From: Vibrio campbellii CAIM 519 = NBRC 15631 = ATCC 25920
Lineage (GTDB): Bacteria > Pseudomonadota > Gammaproteobacteria > Enterobacterales > Vibrionaceae
DNA: 64,000 nt
Direction of reading: 5' to 3'
NCBI RefSeq assembly: GCF_002163755.1
Contig: NZ_CP015863.1
Coordinates: 3,189,250-3,253,249, forward strand
Of this stretch, positions 48,068 to 58,905 are shown in pieces. The position numbers and the translations under genes were made by a program. Positions within the stretch are counted from its first letter, which is position 1, and every line of letters begins with the position of its first letter. Below the pieces are notes generated by a model that was not told where the DNA came from, searched no databases, and saw only the letters and a list, made by a program, of their open reading frames with translations.

Positions 48068-48785
48068 TTACAAAAGCGTAAGCAACGATTGCAAGCTATT
48101 GATTTCAACATCAGGTAAGGTTCGTGTTTTTTCCTTATTAATGACATTTTTATTCATATCATTAAACCAGCATGCGGCAAAACCCGAGAGTTTTGCACCT
48201 TGAACATCCGTCACCAGATGATCGCCAACATGAAGAATGTGCTCACTTGGTAAGTCTAGAAACTGCTGCGCTTTGGTGAACATATCTGGTGCTGGCTTCG
48301 CGCTGCCATCCGGTCCTGCTTTAAACACTTGTTGGAAATAAGGTGTAAGCCCTATTCTATCTAAATCCACATTACCGTTAGTGATCGCCACCAGCGGGAT
48401 TTCTTGCCCCAGTTGAGCAAGTACATCGAGGCTTTGCTGTGGCACCTCAAAACGGTTACGCCAATCCAAAGCAACCTCTACCGGCGGCTTGGGCGGCAGA
48501 ATGTGCTGCATCGTCATCGTAACCAACTTGGGAGAAGGCTTGCTTAAGTTGCACTAAGCGCCACAGAGTGACATCACTCTTCAACTCTGGTTGCTGCTGT
48601 AGAACACTTTGTTTGAGCGCAAACCAATCGGCTTTATCCATGTGAGCGATCGCCGTATGATGGTGTTTAAGCCAAGATAGCAACTCACGCTCCATACGAA
48701 CTATCACCGGGTAGTTGTCATAGAGGGTGTCATCAAGGTCAAACGTCATCGCCTTTACAGGCGCGATACGGCGGTAGAATTTCAT
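48068..48785 (-). pseudogene. yigB: HAD phosphatase YigB, one frameshift (probable sequence error)
   Basis: YigB dephosphorylates FMN and similar substrates. The gene starts at ATG 48785 (AAGGAA ribosome site) with motif I TFDLDDTLYD. The frame breaks near 48481-48490 (plus strand), where GCCGCCGGTAG seems to carry one extra G. It resumes with VEVALDWRNRF to GDHLVTDVQGAKLSGF and a C-terminus ending at 48068. Without the change the protein is complete (about 239 aa). It follows xerC. Confidence 0.85.
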
Positions 48786-48798
48786 GGGATTCCTTGGG

Positions 48799-49740
48799 TT
48801 AGTCCGACTTGTCGTCGTTTCTCTTACGCGCTCTCGGGTGTGCCTGATCATAAGCTTGCGCTAAATGTTGGAAATCCAAGTGGGTGTAGATTTGGGTAGT
48901 AGAAATATTTTCGTGCCCCAATAGCTCTTGCACTGCACGTAGGTTGTTGCTCGATTCCAACATATGGGTTGCAAACGAGTGACGCAGTTTGTGCGGGCTT
49001 ATGTGGCTCGCAACGGACTGTTTCTGCCCCCACTCCGCCATACGCTTTTGCACACTGCGATGTGAGATTCGTGTACCCAGCTTGGAAACAAACAGTGCAG
49101 GTTCACCCGGCGCGGCTAGGTCACCACGGACACGCAACCACTTGCCAACCCATTCAGTTGCCATACCAGAGAACGGCACTTTACGTTCTTTGTCACCTTT
49201 ACCAATCACTCGTAATTCGCCACTGCGTAGCTGAACATCACGCACATCGACACTTACCAGCTCTGCCAAACGCAGACCAGCGCCGTACATGAGCTCCATC
49301 ATGGCACGATCGCGCACCGCTAGCGGGTCGTCTTCGTTCACTTCGAGCAGTTGGTTTACTTCATCCACATCGAGGTTTTTCGGCAGTGGGCGCTGCTTAC
49401 GTGGCGCCGAAACCCCTTTGGCTGGGTTCGCTGACATTTCTCCACGTAGGATCAGGAAATCGAAAAAGCTGCGTAGAGAAGATAAGCGCGTCGCTAAGCT
49501 GCTGGCTTTCATGCCTTCACGCATGCCTTTACCTGCCAATTGACGCACCCAACCCGCATCGACTTGCGACCAATCTTTCAACCCCATCTCAGCCAAGTGG
49601 TGAGCCATGGTTTCCAATTGTTGTTTGTAGTTGCGTTGGGTGTGCAGGCTAAGCCCCTTTTCGCTTCGCAGGAATTCGTAGAAGCGTTCAAGAGGCTTTT
49701 GAAGACTATTTGGCAGAGGAGTATTGGGAGTTGTCGTCAT
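48799..49740 (-). CDS. xerC: Tyrosine recombinase XerC
   Basis: XerC acts with XerD at dif to resolve chromosome dimers. The 313-aa protein has the N-terminal SAM-like domain (FYEFLRSEKGLSLHTQRNY). The C-terminal catalytic region has Arg (GAGLRLAEL), HKLRHSFATHML, GHENISTTQIYTH, and the nucleophile Tyr. It is the only intact gene in the 48-53 kb stretch. Its start overlaps the DUF484 end by 35 bp, as usual for dapF-DUF484-xerC. Confidence 0.96.
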   Translation of the reverse strand: MTTTPNTPLPNSLQKPLERFYEFLRSEKGLSLHTQRNYKQQLETMAHHLAEMGLKDWSQVDAGWVRQLAGKGMREGMKASSLATRLSSLRSFFDFLILRGEMSANPAKGVSAPRKQRPLPKNLDVDEVNQLLEVNEDDPLAVRDRAMMELMYGAGLRLAELVSVDVRDVQLRSGELRVIGKGDKERKVPFSGMATEWVGKWLRVRGDLAAPGEPALFVSKLGTRISHRSVQKRMAEWGQKQSVASHISPHKLRHSFATHMLESSNNLRAVQELLGHENISTTQIYTHLDFQHLAQAYDQAHPRARKRNDDKSD

Positions 49741-50438
49741 CGTGACTTTGCCATACCAATGTTTGAGCGAGATGTGCCACTACTAAGGATAGGTGACGCA
49801 AAAACAAGGTATCCATATCTGGTTGGAAATGACCGCCATCCTCGCTAGAAAACGCCAGTACGCCAAGCGTCTGTTTTTTCACAAGCGGTAACACCACATA
49901 GGAACCCATTTCTGGAACGTCCATATCCCCAAACAACGCTTCGCGATCCACTTTACGCAGACGACCTAAGTAAGCCTCTTTACCGTTTAAGTGGTTGGTA
50001 GCAAAACGTTGGTAACTTTCCTTACTCAATTGAGTCGTAGCATCACACTGGCTCAATAGACGCACATACGCCTTCAAACCAAGGTCTTTGGCTTTGAGTT
50101 CAATGGTGCTGATGACTTGCTTGAAATCACCACACTTAAGGATTTGCCCTTGCAGATCCATGAACTCGTAGAAGGTGCGATCGTTGTTCGCTGCCAAAGA
50201 CATCAGTGTGGTGATCTCTTCTTCCAGCTCTTCAATTCGCTGGCGCTGACGGTTCATTTGAATATGAACCAACGAGACCGCGCCTAAATCTGCATGAGGT
50301 AGAGAGAGGCGATCGACCAATTCTGGGCGTTGAACGAAGAAGTCTGGATGGTCTTTTTAAATACTGAGCAACGACTTCCGCAGTCAGCGCATCCGCTTCA
50401 ACTTCTGAGATTTGGTTTTCTTGCTCTTCAACTAGCAC
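49706..50438 (-). pseudogene. DUF484 protein (YigA-like), one frameshift
   Basis: The gene lies between dapF and xerC. GTG 50438 overlaps the dapF end. The N-terminal 30 residues (EVVAQYLK) shift at a T5 run (plus strand 50354-50358), where one base is extra. The intended frame then reads DHPDFFVQRPELVDRLSLPH and on to a GAF-like domain ending at 49706. Intact it would be about 243 aa. The function is unknown. Confidence 0.82.
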
Positions 50439-51263
50439 GACAATTGACCATCAAATACGTGTGTTGCTGGGCCAGTCATAAACAATGGTTTACCTGGACC
50501 TTGCCAAGAGATGCGCAAGTCACCGCCCGGAAGTGAAACTTTCACATTCTCGTCCAGTAGACCTTGCAAGATGCCAACCGCAACCGCACCACAGGCACCG
50601 CTACCACAAGCTTGGGTTTCACCCCGCACCACGCTCATACACGCGCAAACGGATGTTGTTGCGATCCACGATCTGCATAAAGCCTGCGTTCACACGCTCA
50701 GGGAAGCGTTCGTGTGATTCTAATAGCGGGCCGAGTGTTTCCACTTCTGCCGTATCCACATCGTCGACCACGGTCACCACATGCGGGTTACCCATGCTCA
50801 CCGCACCACAGAACAGGGTTTTGTCGCCTGTGCGCATGATGTAGGTTTTCTCTTTCTGCTTCGCTTTAAAAGGGATCTTGCTCGGCTCGAACTCAGGCTC
50901 ACCCATGTTCACCGTAACTTCACCATCGTCTTCGACATCAAGAGTCATCTTACCCTTCTTGGTGCTGACGCTGATGCTGTATTTGTTAGTCAAACCTTTC
51001 AAACGGACGAAACGCGCGAAACAGCGAGCGCCATTACCACACTGCTCAACTTCACTGCCATCGGCATTAAAAATGCGGTAGTGGAAGTCAGTTTCTGGAT
51101 CATAAGGCGCTTCAACCACGAGCAATTGGTCAAAACCAACGCCCGTGTGACGATCCGCCAAACGACGGATCAAATCTTGCGAGAAAAACACGTTCTGGGT
51201 GATGCAGTCGACGACCATAAAGTCGTTGCCCAAACCGTGCATTTTGGAAAAGTGGAAATGCAT
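50432..51263 (-). pseudogene. dapF: Diaminopimelate epimerase, one frameshift
   Basis: DapF makes meso-diaminopimelate for lysine and peptidoglycan. The first active-site Cys75 is in EVEQCGNGAR. The frame breaks at a C4 run (plus strand 50622-50625), which should have three C. After the correction, the second active-site cysteine region ETQACGSGACGAVAVG and the C-terminus are restored. An essential enzyme would not tolerate this break, so an error is likely. It lies 10 bp after lysA. Confidence 0.9.
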
Positions 51264-51273
51264 TTGTTGTGTG

Positions 51274-52506
51274 TTACTCCGGTAGAATCTGTTCCAGCTG
51301 CCACAAACTGGTCAGCTCCTCACGCTGGCGAACAAGGTGGCTTTGGTTGCCATCCACCATCACTTCCGCCGCTCGGGTACGAGTATTGTAGTTCGAAGAC
51401 ATCACAAAAACCATAGGCGCCTGCAGAGCGAACCGCGAGTAGATCACCTTCTTGCAGCACTAGTGCTCGATCTTTACCCAAGAAATCGCCCGTTTCACAG
51501 ATAGGACCGACTAAGTCGTAAGTCTGTGCTTCACCTCCACGCGGTGAAACCGGGACAATATCTTGCCATGCCTGGTATAGCGCAGGACGCATTAAATCGT
51601 TCATCGCCGCATCGATAATCGCAAAGTTCTTGTGCTCAGTGTGTTTTAGGAATTCCACACGCGTTAGCAAGATACCGGCGTTGGCTGCAATCGCACGGCC
51701 TGGTTCGAAAATCAGTTCAAGATCTTGATGGTTCTCAAGACGACCTAACAGTGCTTTCGCATAGTCTGAAGGCTGTGGTGGCAATTCATCACGATATACT
51801 ACGCCTAGACCACCACCAACGTCCAAGTGACGAATGTTGATGCCTTGCGCTTTTAAGTCATCAATCAGTGCTAACAGACGATCTGTAGCGTCGATGAAAG
51901 GTTCAATCTCAGTCAGCTGAGAGCCAATGTGGCAGTCGATGCCTTGCACGTTGAGGTTTGGCAGGCTCTGAGCAAATTTATATACCGCAGGCGCACGGTC
52001 AAAAGCGATACCAAATTTGTTATCACGCAGACCAGTCGAAATGTAAGGGTGCGTTTTTGCGTCTACGTCAGGGTTAATTCGTAGAGAAATCGGTGCAACC
52101 ACACCCAGCTCGCCCGCGACTTTATTCAAGCGCTCAAGCTCAGGCTCTGATTCCACGTTGAAGCATTTAATGCCCAGTTCCAGTGCGCGTTTCATCTCTG
52201 CTGGTGTTTTGCCAACACCCGAGAACACCACCTTCTTCGCATCACCGCCAGCCGCGATAACACGCTCAAGCTCACCACCTGATACGATATCAAGCCTGAG
52301 CCCAAACGAGCCAGTGCATTCAATACGCCAAGGTTTGAGTTTGCTTTTACTGCATAACAAACAAGATGAGGATGCTGACCCACTGCGCTGTCAAACGCAT
52401 TCCAGTGACGCTCTAACGTTGCACGTGAGTAAACATAAAGAGGAGTGCCATGTTGCTCGGCAAGAGCTTGGAGTGAGACGTCTTCGGCCCAAAGCTGGGC
52501 CATCAT
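51274..52506 (-). pseudogene. lysA: Diaminopimelate decarboxylase, two frameshifts
   Basis: LysA converts meso-diaminopimelate to lysine using PLP. The Schiff-base Lys is in CYAVKANSN, with HIGSQLTE, GGGLG, EPGRAIAANAG and the CETGDFL active-site cysteine. One T is missing near 52292 (GGCTTGATATCG should read GGCTTTGATATCG), and one T is extra in a run at 51416-51420. After both corrections the protein ends QLEQILPE at 51274. It is downstream of lptM on the same strand. Confidence 0.9.
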
Positions 52507-52574
52507 CCTGATAGTTGAAGTAATCCAAAATTTGCTTCCCTTAATTAATTCGACTGCTAAACCCTGATTTCACC

Positions 52575-52706
52575 CTAAGGGTGGCTAATTATTGTGACTG
52601 CTCGTTTCTGCTGAGCGTCATCTGGGATGTAAAGTGAACCTGATTGACCGCAACCAGCAAGTGTCGCTGCAACCATCACAAACAACACCGTAAGTAATTT
52701 TTTCAT
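52575..52706 (-). CDS. lptM: LptM (YifL) lipoprotein, probable C-terminal frameshift
   Basis: LptM helps assemble the LptD-LptE lipopolysaccharide translocon. It is 43 aa as sequenced: signal peptide ending LAGC (Cys19), then GQSGSLYIP, the conserved mature N-terminus. It is too short for many gene callers. With one A fewer in the run at 52605-52607, the C-terminus becomes DAQQNEQSQ and the stop moves to 52589-52591, which looks more natural. It lies upstream of lysA, as in other gammaproteobacteria. Confidence 0.82.
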   Translation of the reverse strand: MKKLLTVLFVMVAATLAGCGQSGSLYIPDDAQQKRAVTIISHP

Positions 52707-52780
52707 TTTGCATATCGTGATTATTAAACCAATGCCCCCTATAATCGCACCACACTCAGGAAAAGCAATAGGATAGACGG

Positions 52781-53077
52781 ATGAACGATACTGAATTTCA
52801 TCAACTGGTGGATGCGCAGATGCAAAACATCGAAGAATCCATCGATGAATCAGGCGCAGACATTGATTACGAAGTCACTGGCAACGTAATGACATTAGAG
52901 TTTGAAGACCGCAGCCAAATCATCATTAACCGCCAAGAGCCAATGCATGAAATCTGGTTGGCGTCGAAGTCTGGCGGCTTCCACTTCAAGCTGGTGGATA
53001 ACAAATGGACTTGCTCTAAAACGGGCATGGAACTATTTGAAATGGTGAAAGAAGAGTGGCGAAAAGCACGCTGGTGA
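52781..53077 (+). CDS. cyaY: Frataxin-like iron-sulfur protein CyaY, frameshift at the C-terminus
   Basis: CyaY binds iron and modulates IscS activity in Fe-S assembly. The acidic first helix (NDTEFHQLVDAQMQNIEESIDE) and the beta-sheet with IIINRQEPMHEIWLASKSGGFHF match the family. As sequenced it ends EEWRKARW at 53077. One G too many at 53058-53059 probably causes this; removing it gives EECEKHAGEAIDWV with a stop at 53094-53096 (about 104 aa). It is convergent with cyaA and shares a terminator. Confidence 0.9.
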   Translation: MNDTEFHQLVDAQMQNIEESIDESGADIDYEVTGNVMTLEFEDRSQIIINRQEPMHEIWLASKSGGFHFKLVDNKWTCSKTGMELFEMVKEEWRKARW

Positions 53078-53131
53078 AGCGATCGATTGGGTATAAGCCA
53101 AAGAGTCTCGTGACGACCAGTCACCTAAACG

Positions 53132-53159
53132 AAAAAAGAGCACTGAGGTGCTCTTTTTT
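53132..53159. terminator. Bidirectional terminator between cyaY and cyaA
   Basis: The perfect stem aaaaaagagcac-tgag-gtgctctttttt has A and T tracts on both sides. It ends the cyaY (+) and cyaA (-) transcripts. The as-sequenced cyaA frame runs into it, which supports an upstream indel. Confidence 0.92.
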
Positions 53160-53169
53160 GTTGGTCGTT

Positions 53170-55693
53170 TTATGCATTCACCGCTTTGGTTGGGCGGGTT
53201 GGCGTGCAACCATCGGTTGCGATAAGGGATAATGTAGGTATTCCCTTCTTCCGGATGAATAATTTGATAGTACTGCGGCAAGTTAAAGTTAATAAACTTC
53301 GACGATACACGACTGTCGTCTTTCACCGAGGTGTAGAAGCTGTTCACTGACGCAATCATTTCATCTTTAGAGCCACTAAACTGGTGGTAAACCTCAACTT
53401 GGTTTGATTCATCCAATACGTAGATGTTAAAACCATCGTCGGTGTCTTCAAAGAAGAACTGCACCAAACCTTCACTGGCAAAGCCATCCACTACTTCTGG
53501 TAGTTGATACTCTTGCTCACGATCCAACATCAACAACGGTGAGCCTTTCAGCTTATTGGTTGAAATGCTGCGGTAGAAGTCGACCGAGTTTTCCAGCTTC
53601 TGAACCGATACACCACGACGCTCAAAGAACAAACCGTAAGTTTGATTAGCAAGACGCATGGCTTTAAAGCGACGGCGTTTCTCTTGGTTCAACTGGCTTC
53701 AAACGTAAGTCGATACACTCAGCTAACAGCTGGTAAACCATATTGCGCATCACGCCACGCATGTTCTTCGCGTAGCAGAACACATCCACCGACTCTGGCG
53801 GAATCGCATCTTGGTGCATTTTGCCAAGGATGGTCTTCAACGCATCTAGCATCGCGGTTTCGCCTTTGAAGTGAAGAGTACGCACTTCGTGCCATGAGTT
53901 GCGATAAACCAAATCAACACTGCCGACCAAATTAATATGCTCAGGACCAAAACTGAAGATATCGGTGTTCTTCACGTCCACTTTGAGTGAGCGACCTGAC
54001 AGCTCTGCCGTTGGGTCATTTTCAAAGTTGATGAACATCGCCATCTGACTAATTTCGCACGGGCTACCCAATGCTTGCATCGATGGACGACGGTTACGTA
54101 ACGAGAAGGTATTACGTAGGTCACTCACCATTTGGTAGAACTTATCGATGTCTAACTGCGCTTCACGCACCACCGCGTGCAAACGTGTTGACTCGGTAAT
54201 CAAACCGTTGAAGAACGCCAAGAAACCAACTTACTCAAGTACTCATGGTGCTCAAGACAAGGTTGACCAAGAATACGGTGCGCAATCAGTGGTTGCTTGT
54301 ACAAATACCAACCTGACTTGTTCACCCCGCCCTCTTTTACTTCAATGAAGCTCAAGTCGGGCTCGTGCAAATCTGGCGAGATCTGAGGGTTAAGCAAGGT
54401 AACTTTCCCCGGCAGCACTTCGAATGCCGCGTACAGCTTACGGGCAAGAATACTAATGTCTTGCGGGCTGATCGCCGAGGTAATGTCATTACGACGCGCA
54501 AACTGAATCAAGTTACGGTAGCTTTGCATCAAAGCATCCAGCAGTGCATGGCACTACTTTCACTTGCTCTACTTTCCAGTTACGACGATCGTCGAGCTCC
54601 GCCAGTACCGCTTCATCCCAATCCCATTTCGCAATCATGTCGCTCAAAGCTTCACGACGCCAAGCTACCGAGCCTACATCTGGTTCACGAGACAGCTTTT
54701 CATGGGTTTTAAGTAAGAACAACGACGAACTAAATCCAAACGAGTGTCGTCTTGGATTCGCTCTAGGTAACGCGTTACTTTCTCTAGCATCAAGTAGTAC
54801 GCATCCATGCCGTACAAGTCCGGCTCGTGGGCAAAGAAGCGACGCTTAGTGTCGATACTAAGAAGTTGTGTGTGCGGGTATTCCCACGAGTAAGCTTCAA
54901 GCAAGATCGCTTTCAACACGGACTTGTAAGGGGAATCGATACTCTTGTACAGCTGCCATAAGTTCGAACCGAAGTACTCTTCAGCAGGAATGCGGTTAAG
55001 CTGACCAAAGTTGATCCACTCATCACAATTGATGTAGCCATCTTTACAAAGCTGTGCAACGTACTCGTCGTAACACTCTTCCATTTCTGGTGGCACGATT
55101 TGCCACAACAAACGCTGTCCAGCTAGACGTACCGCAGAACGGTAGAACTCATCCAGCAATAATAAATGCTGAGAAGAACCACAGTTATCGCCGGTCATCT
55201 CTTCCGAACGGTTGCTACGAAAACGCTCTTCATCCATTAAGAAGAAGTTCGCTTCTACACCTTGGCTTTGTGCCCAGTCAGTGATCAGCAAGCATTTATT
55301 GGTCAGCAGTTCACGTTGGTCGTTATCCATCTCCGGTGAGATACACACCCAAATATCCAAATCACTTGAGGTACTTTGACCAATCGAAGAGGTACTGCCC
55401 ATGGTGTACAAACCTAAGATCGCAGGTTGCTCTGCTGTCTTAAGCGTTGACCAATCGTCAGTTGAGTATCATCAAGGAATCGTTGTTGGAGTTCGTTCAG
55501 CTAGACCAAACACACCATAAGGGACGTCTGCATCGTAGTAGCCGGGAATAACAGGATGGTTGTAGTTCAACAAGGCAGGAATCAAGTGGAAGACTTGCTG
55601 GCTTTGCGAATCCATAAGCGCCAGCGCACGGTCGATTCGTTGCTGGTTCAGGTTATCTAATCGCTGAATAAGTTTTTGGGTGTAAGCCTGCAA
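53170..55693 (-). pseudogene. cyaA: Class I adenylate cyclase, about seven frameshifts
   Basis: CyaA makes cAMP for CRP. The gene starts with TTG at 55693 (AGGAA ribosome site), as in E. coli. The catalytic region GSTSSIGQSTSSDLDIWV is present. Single-base indels break the frame near 55493, 55440, 54707, 54550, 54218, 53696 and 53215. Correcting them gives one continuous protein of about 840 aa, ending at a TAA at 53170-53172. The CRP-type site upstream fits the known feedback control. Confidence 0.88.
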
Positions 55694-55758
55694 GGGAAGT
55701 TCCTTGGTTGAACAATCACGAAAATCTGCTGATGTTTTAAACCAAAACGGATTAAAAA

Positions 55759-55775
55759 CGTGATCAATTTAACAC
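55759..55775 (-). promoter_or_regulatory. Putative CRP site in the cyaA-hemC gap
   Basis: CGTGATCAATTTAACAC matches the CRP consensus (TGTGA-N6-TCACA) with two mismatches. It lies about 65 bp before the cyaA start. CRP represses cyaA in E. coli through such a site. The interval 55694-56038 otherwise holds the two divergent promoter regions; I see no other clear element. Confidence 0.5.
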
Positions 55776-56038
55776 TTTCATCAGGGTTGGTAAAGATTTC
55801 CCTGCAAATAGTTGTGGTCTAAAAACCCACACTAGTCGCAAAAATTGATAGCGCAGTAGTGTCGCTTGTATTCGCCTATAACTAATAATAGTCCTTAGTC
55901 TAAATGAGAATCCAGTCACACTATTTCCATAACGTTATGTAATTCCATTCATGGCGCTCAGAGAAGACTAACTAACATTAAGATTTTCACGCGTTGAGTG
56001 GTAGGATTAGGCAAAACTAAAACAGCATTGAGAAGACC

Positions 56039-56977
56039 ATGACACAATCTACGCCAATTCGCATTGCAACTCGAAAAAGTCCTCTTGCCCTATGGCAAGC
56101 ACACTTTGTAAAAGACGCACTTCAAGCCGCTCACCCAGGTTTGGAAGTAGAACTCGTCACTATGGTGACCAAAGGCGACATCATTTTGGATACGCCTCTA
56201 GCCAAAGTTGGTGGTAAAGGCCTGTTCGTTAAAGAGCTAGAAGTGGCAATGCTTGAAGGTCGTGCAGACCTTGCGGTGCACTCAATGAAAGATGTACCAG
56301 TAGACTTCCCTGAAGGTCTTGGCTTGGTGACGATTTGTGAGCGTGAAGACCCACGTGATGCCTTCGTTTCTAACACTTACAACAACATTGATGAACTGCC
56401 ACAAGGCGCAGTTGTAGGTACTTGTAGCCTGCGTCGCCAGTGTCAGTTAAAAGAATACCGCCCAGACCTAGTTATCAAAGAGCTGCGTGGCAACGTAGGT
56501 ACTCGCCTAGGAAAACTAGATGCAGGTGAATACGACGCGATCATTCTTGCTGCAGCAGGTCTGAAACGCCTTGAGCTAGAAGAGCGCATCCGTAGCTTTA
56601 TCGAGCCAGAGCAATCGCTACCAGCAGTAGGCCAAGGTGCGGTGGGTATTGAGTGTCGTGTGGATGACGAGCGTCTACTTAAGCTGCTTGAGCCACTAAA
56701 CCACCAAGATACGGCAGATCGCGTACGCTGTGAGCGCGCGATGAACCTCACCCTTGAAAGGCGGCTGTCAGGTGCCAATCGGTAGCTACTCACTACTGAT
56801 GGTGACAGCATTTGGCTACGCGCACTGGTTGGTGAACCAGACGGCAGCCTAATTGTGCGTGGTGAAATTCGTGGTCACCGCAACGATGCCGAAGCACTCG
56901 GTGTTCAACTGGCTAACGAGCTACTTGAAAACGGTGCGCGCGACATCCTAACCAAACTGTACGCAGACCACGAATAA
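56039..56977 (+). pseudogene. hemC: Porphobilinogen deaminase, two frameshifts that cancel
   Basis: HemC builds hydroxymethylbilane, the linear tetrapyrrole of heme synthesis. Seen are IRIATRKSPLALWQ, KGLFVKELE, HSMKDVP and GTCSLRRQCQL. One A too many at 56757-56759 breaks the frame just before the dipyrromethane-cofactor cysteine region (GGCQVPIGSYS), and one T missing at 56797 restores it. The protein would then end KLYADHE at 56977, three bases before hemD. Confidence 0.9.
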
Positions 56978-56979
56978 TC

Positions 56980-57707
56980 ATGGCAGTGTTGGTCACTCGT
57001 CCGGGAGAGCAAGGCGCGGCGCTTTGCTCTCTGCTCGAAAGGCACGGCAAAACTGCAATTCATCACCCTCTGATCGACATCGTCGCCGATCTCAGCGACA
57101 CACAACTCTCCAAATACATTGAAACCGCTCAAATCATCATTGCTGTTAGCCAGCATGCGGTGCAATGCGCGGAGCAAATCTTGCAGAACCAGGCTAAATC
57201 ATGGTCTAAGCAGGCTGTATACCTTGCCGTTGGTCAAAAAACAGCACACTATTTAAGCAAATGTACCCAACAAAAAGTACACTATCCACAAGTCAGTGAT
57301 AGTGAGCACTTGTTGCAGCTACCCGAGCTAAACAATGTAGAAAAACAAACAGTTCTGATCCTCCGTGGCAACGGCGGTAGAGAGCTGATAAAAGATGCAT
57401 TGGTGAGACGTGGAGCAAAAGTTCACTATAGTGAGACTATAAGAGAGAATTTATCCCATTCGATCCAGTAAGCTGTGTCTCACTATGGAAAACCCAACAA
57501 ATCGACCAGATTATCGTCACCAGTGGTGAACAACTGGATTATTTGTGCAGCCAATTGACGTCAGAGCAATTGACTTGGCTTAATCAACAAGAGTTGTATA
57601 TCCCCAGTCAGCGAATCGCTGACATCGCAATTCAACGGGGCTTCACTCAGGTCAGGTGCACAGGAAGCGCATCCAACCAAGAATTACTGGCTGCTCTCCA
57701 GCCCTAG
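56980..57707 (+). pseudogene. hemD: Uroporphyrinogen-III synthase, one frameshift
   Basis: HemD cyclises hydroxymethylbilane to uroporphyrinogen III. The first 150 residues (VLVTRPGEQGAALCSLL, ILRGNGGRELI) are in one frame. A base is missing near 57436 (gagactataag), after which the frame reads KREFIPFDPVSC to IIVTSGEQLDYL and a stop at 57705-57707. It lies three bases after hemC in the hemCDXY operon. Confidence 0.85.
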
Positions 57708-57724
57708 CTACACAGGATATAGGC

Positions 57725-58905
57725 ATGACAAGTAAAAATAACGACCAAAAGAATAACGATAAAAACCTTTCCGAAAAACCACATCGGCACCGCTAGCTGA
57801 AAAAGACACGCCTAAGAAGGAATCTGAGCCAACCAAGCCAGAACAACCAAACAAAGTTGAATTTGAAGAGAAGCAAGGCAAACGCGGCGTCAAGCTGGGT
57901 ACTGGCGCTATCGTCTTATCACTGATTTTTGGTGGCGGTCTCACTTACAAAATGCTTGAGCAGCAATCTGAATACCAAACTCAGATCGCTCAGCTGCAAA
58001 GCCAACTGGAGCAAGCTCAATCAGCAATGAAGCAAGAGCTTAGCCAAGTAAAAGAAGAAACCATTGAAAAAGCGACCACAGTCACTCACAAAGCAGAAGT
58101 GGTACTGGGTCAGCAACAAAAGAGCATCGAAAGCCTGCAACTGGCAGTCGCTGATGTGAAAGGTCGTCGTCCAAACGACTGGTTACTGGCAGAAGCTGAC
58201 TACCTAGTAAAACTGGCAGGTCGTAAATTGTTCCTAGAGCACGACGTAGAAAGTGCTACTCAATTGATGGAAAGCGCGGACCAACGTATCGCAGCGCTGA
58301 ACGACCCAAGCTTGGTCGGTCTGCGTAAAGCCATGGCAAACGACATTACTAAGCTGCGTGTTGTTCCTTTAATAGACCGTGATGGCTTGGTATTGCGCCT
58401 CACTGCACTACAACAGCAAGTAGACAAACTGCCACTTGCGAATGCTTTACTACCTGAAGCAGCTGCGGTAGAGAAACAACAAGTGTCTGAAGACATTGCA
58501 AACTGGCAAGATAACCCTGATGACGTCATTGAAAGACTTCTCAAAAACTTCATCACCTTCCGCACTCGTGACGGCAACGTAATCCCTCTATTGTCACCAC
58601 AACAACACTTCTACTTGAAAGAGAACATCAAAGCGAAGTTAGAGACGGCAATTAAAGCGGTTTATCAAGAGCAAGGTGAAATCTACGCCACCTCTTTGGA
58701 AACAGCAGACAAGTGGGCAATGGCATTCTTCAACCAAGACGACAACTCGGTGAAAGAATTCAACAAAACACTGAGTCAACTGAGCAAGCAAGACATTCAA
58801 GTTGAATACCCTGCGAAGCTAGAAAGCCAAAACCAACTCTCTGACGTGATTCGTGAACGCCTACGTCGTGAAGTGACCACAATGACAGGTACGGAGGATA
58901 AGTAA
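57725..58905 (+). pseudogene. hemX: HemX membrane protein, one frameshift
   Basis: HemX is a membrane protein of unclear function in the hem operon, annotated as a uroporphyrinogen-III methyltransferase-like protein without the catalytic domain. The start is ATG 57725. One base is missing near 57780, after which the frame runs through a Glu/Pro-rich region, a membrane segment (TGAIVLSLIFGGGLTY) and a long coiled coil. The stop at 58903-58905 overlaps the hemY start (TAATG). Confidence 0.85.
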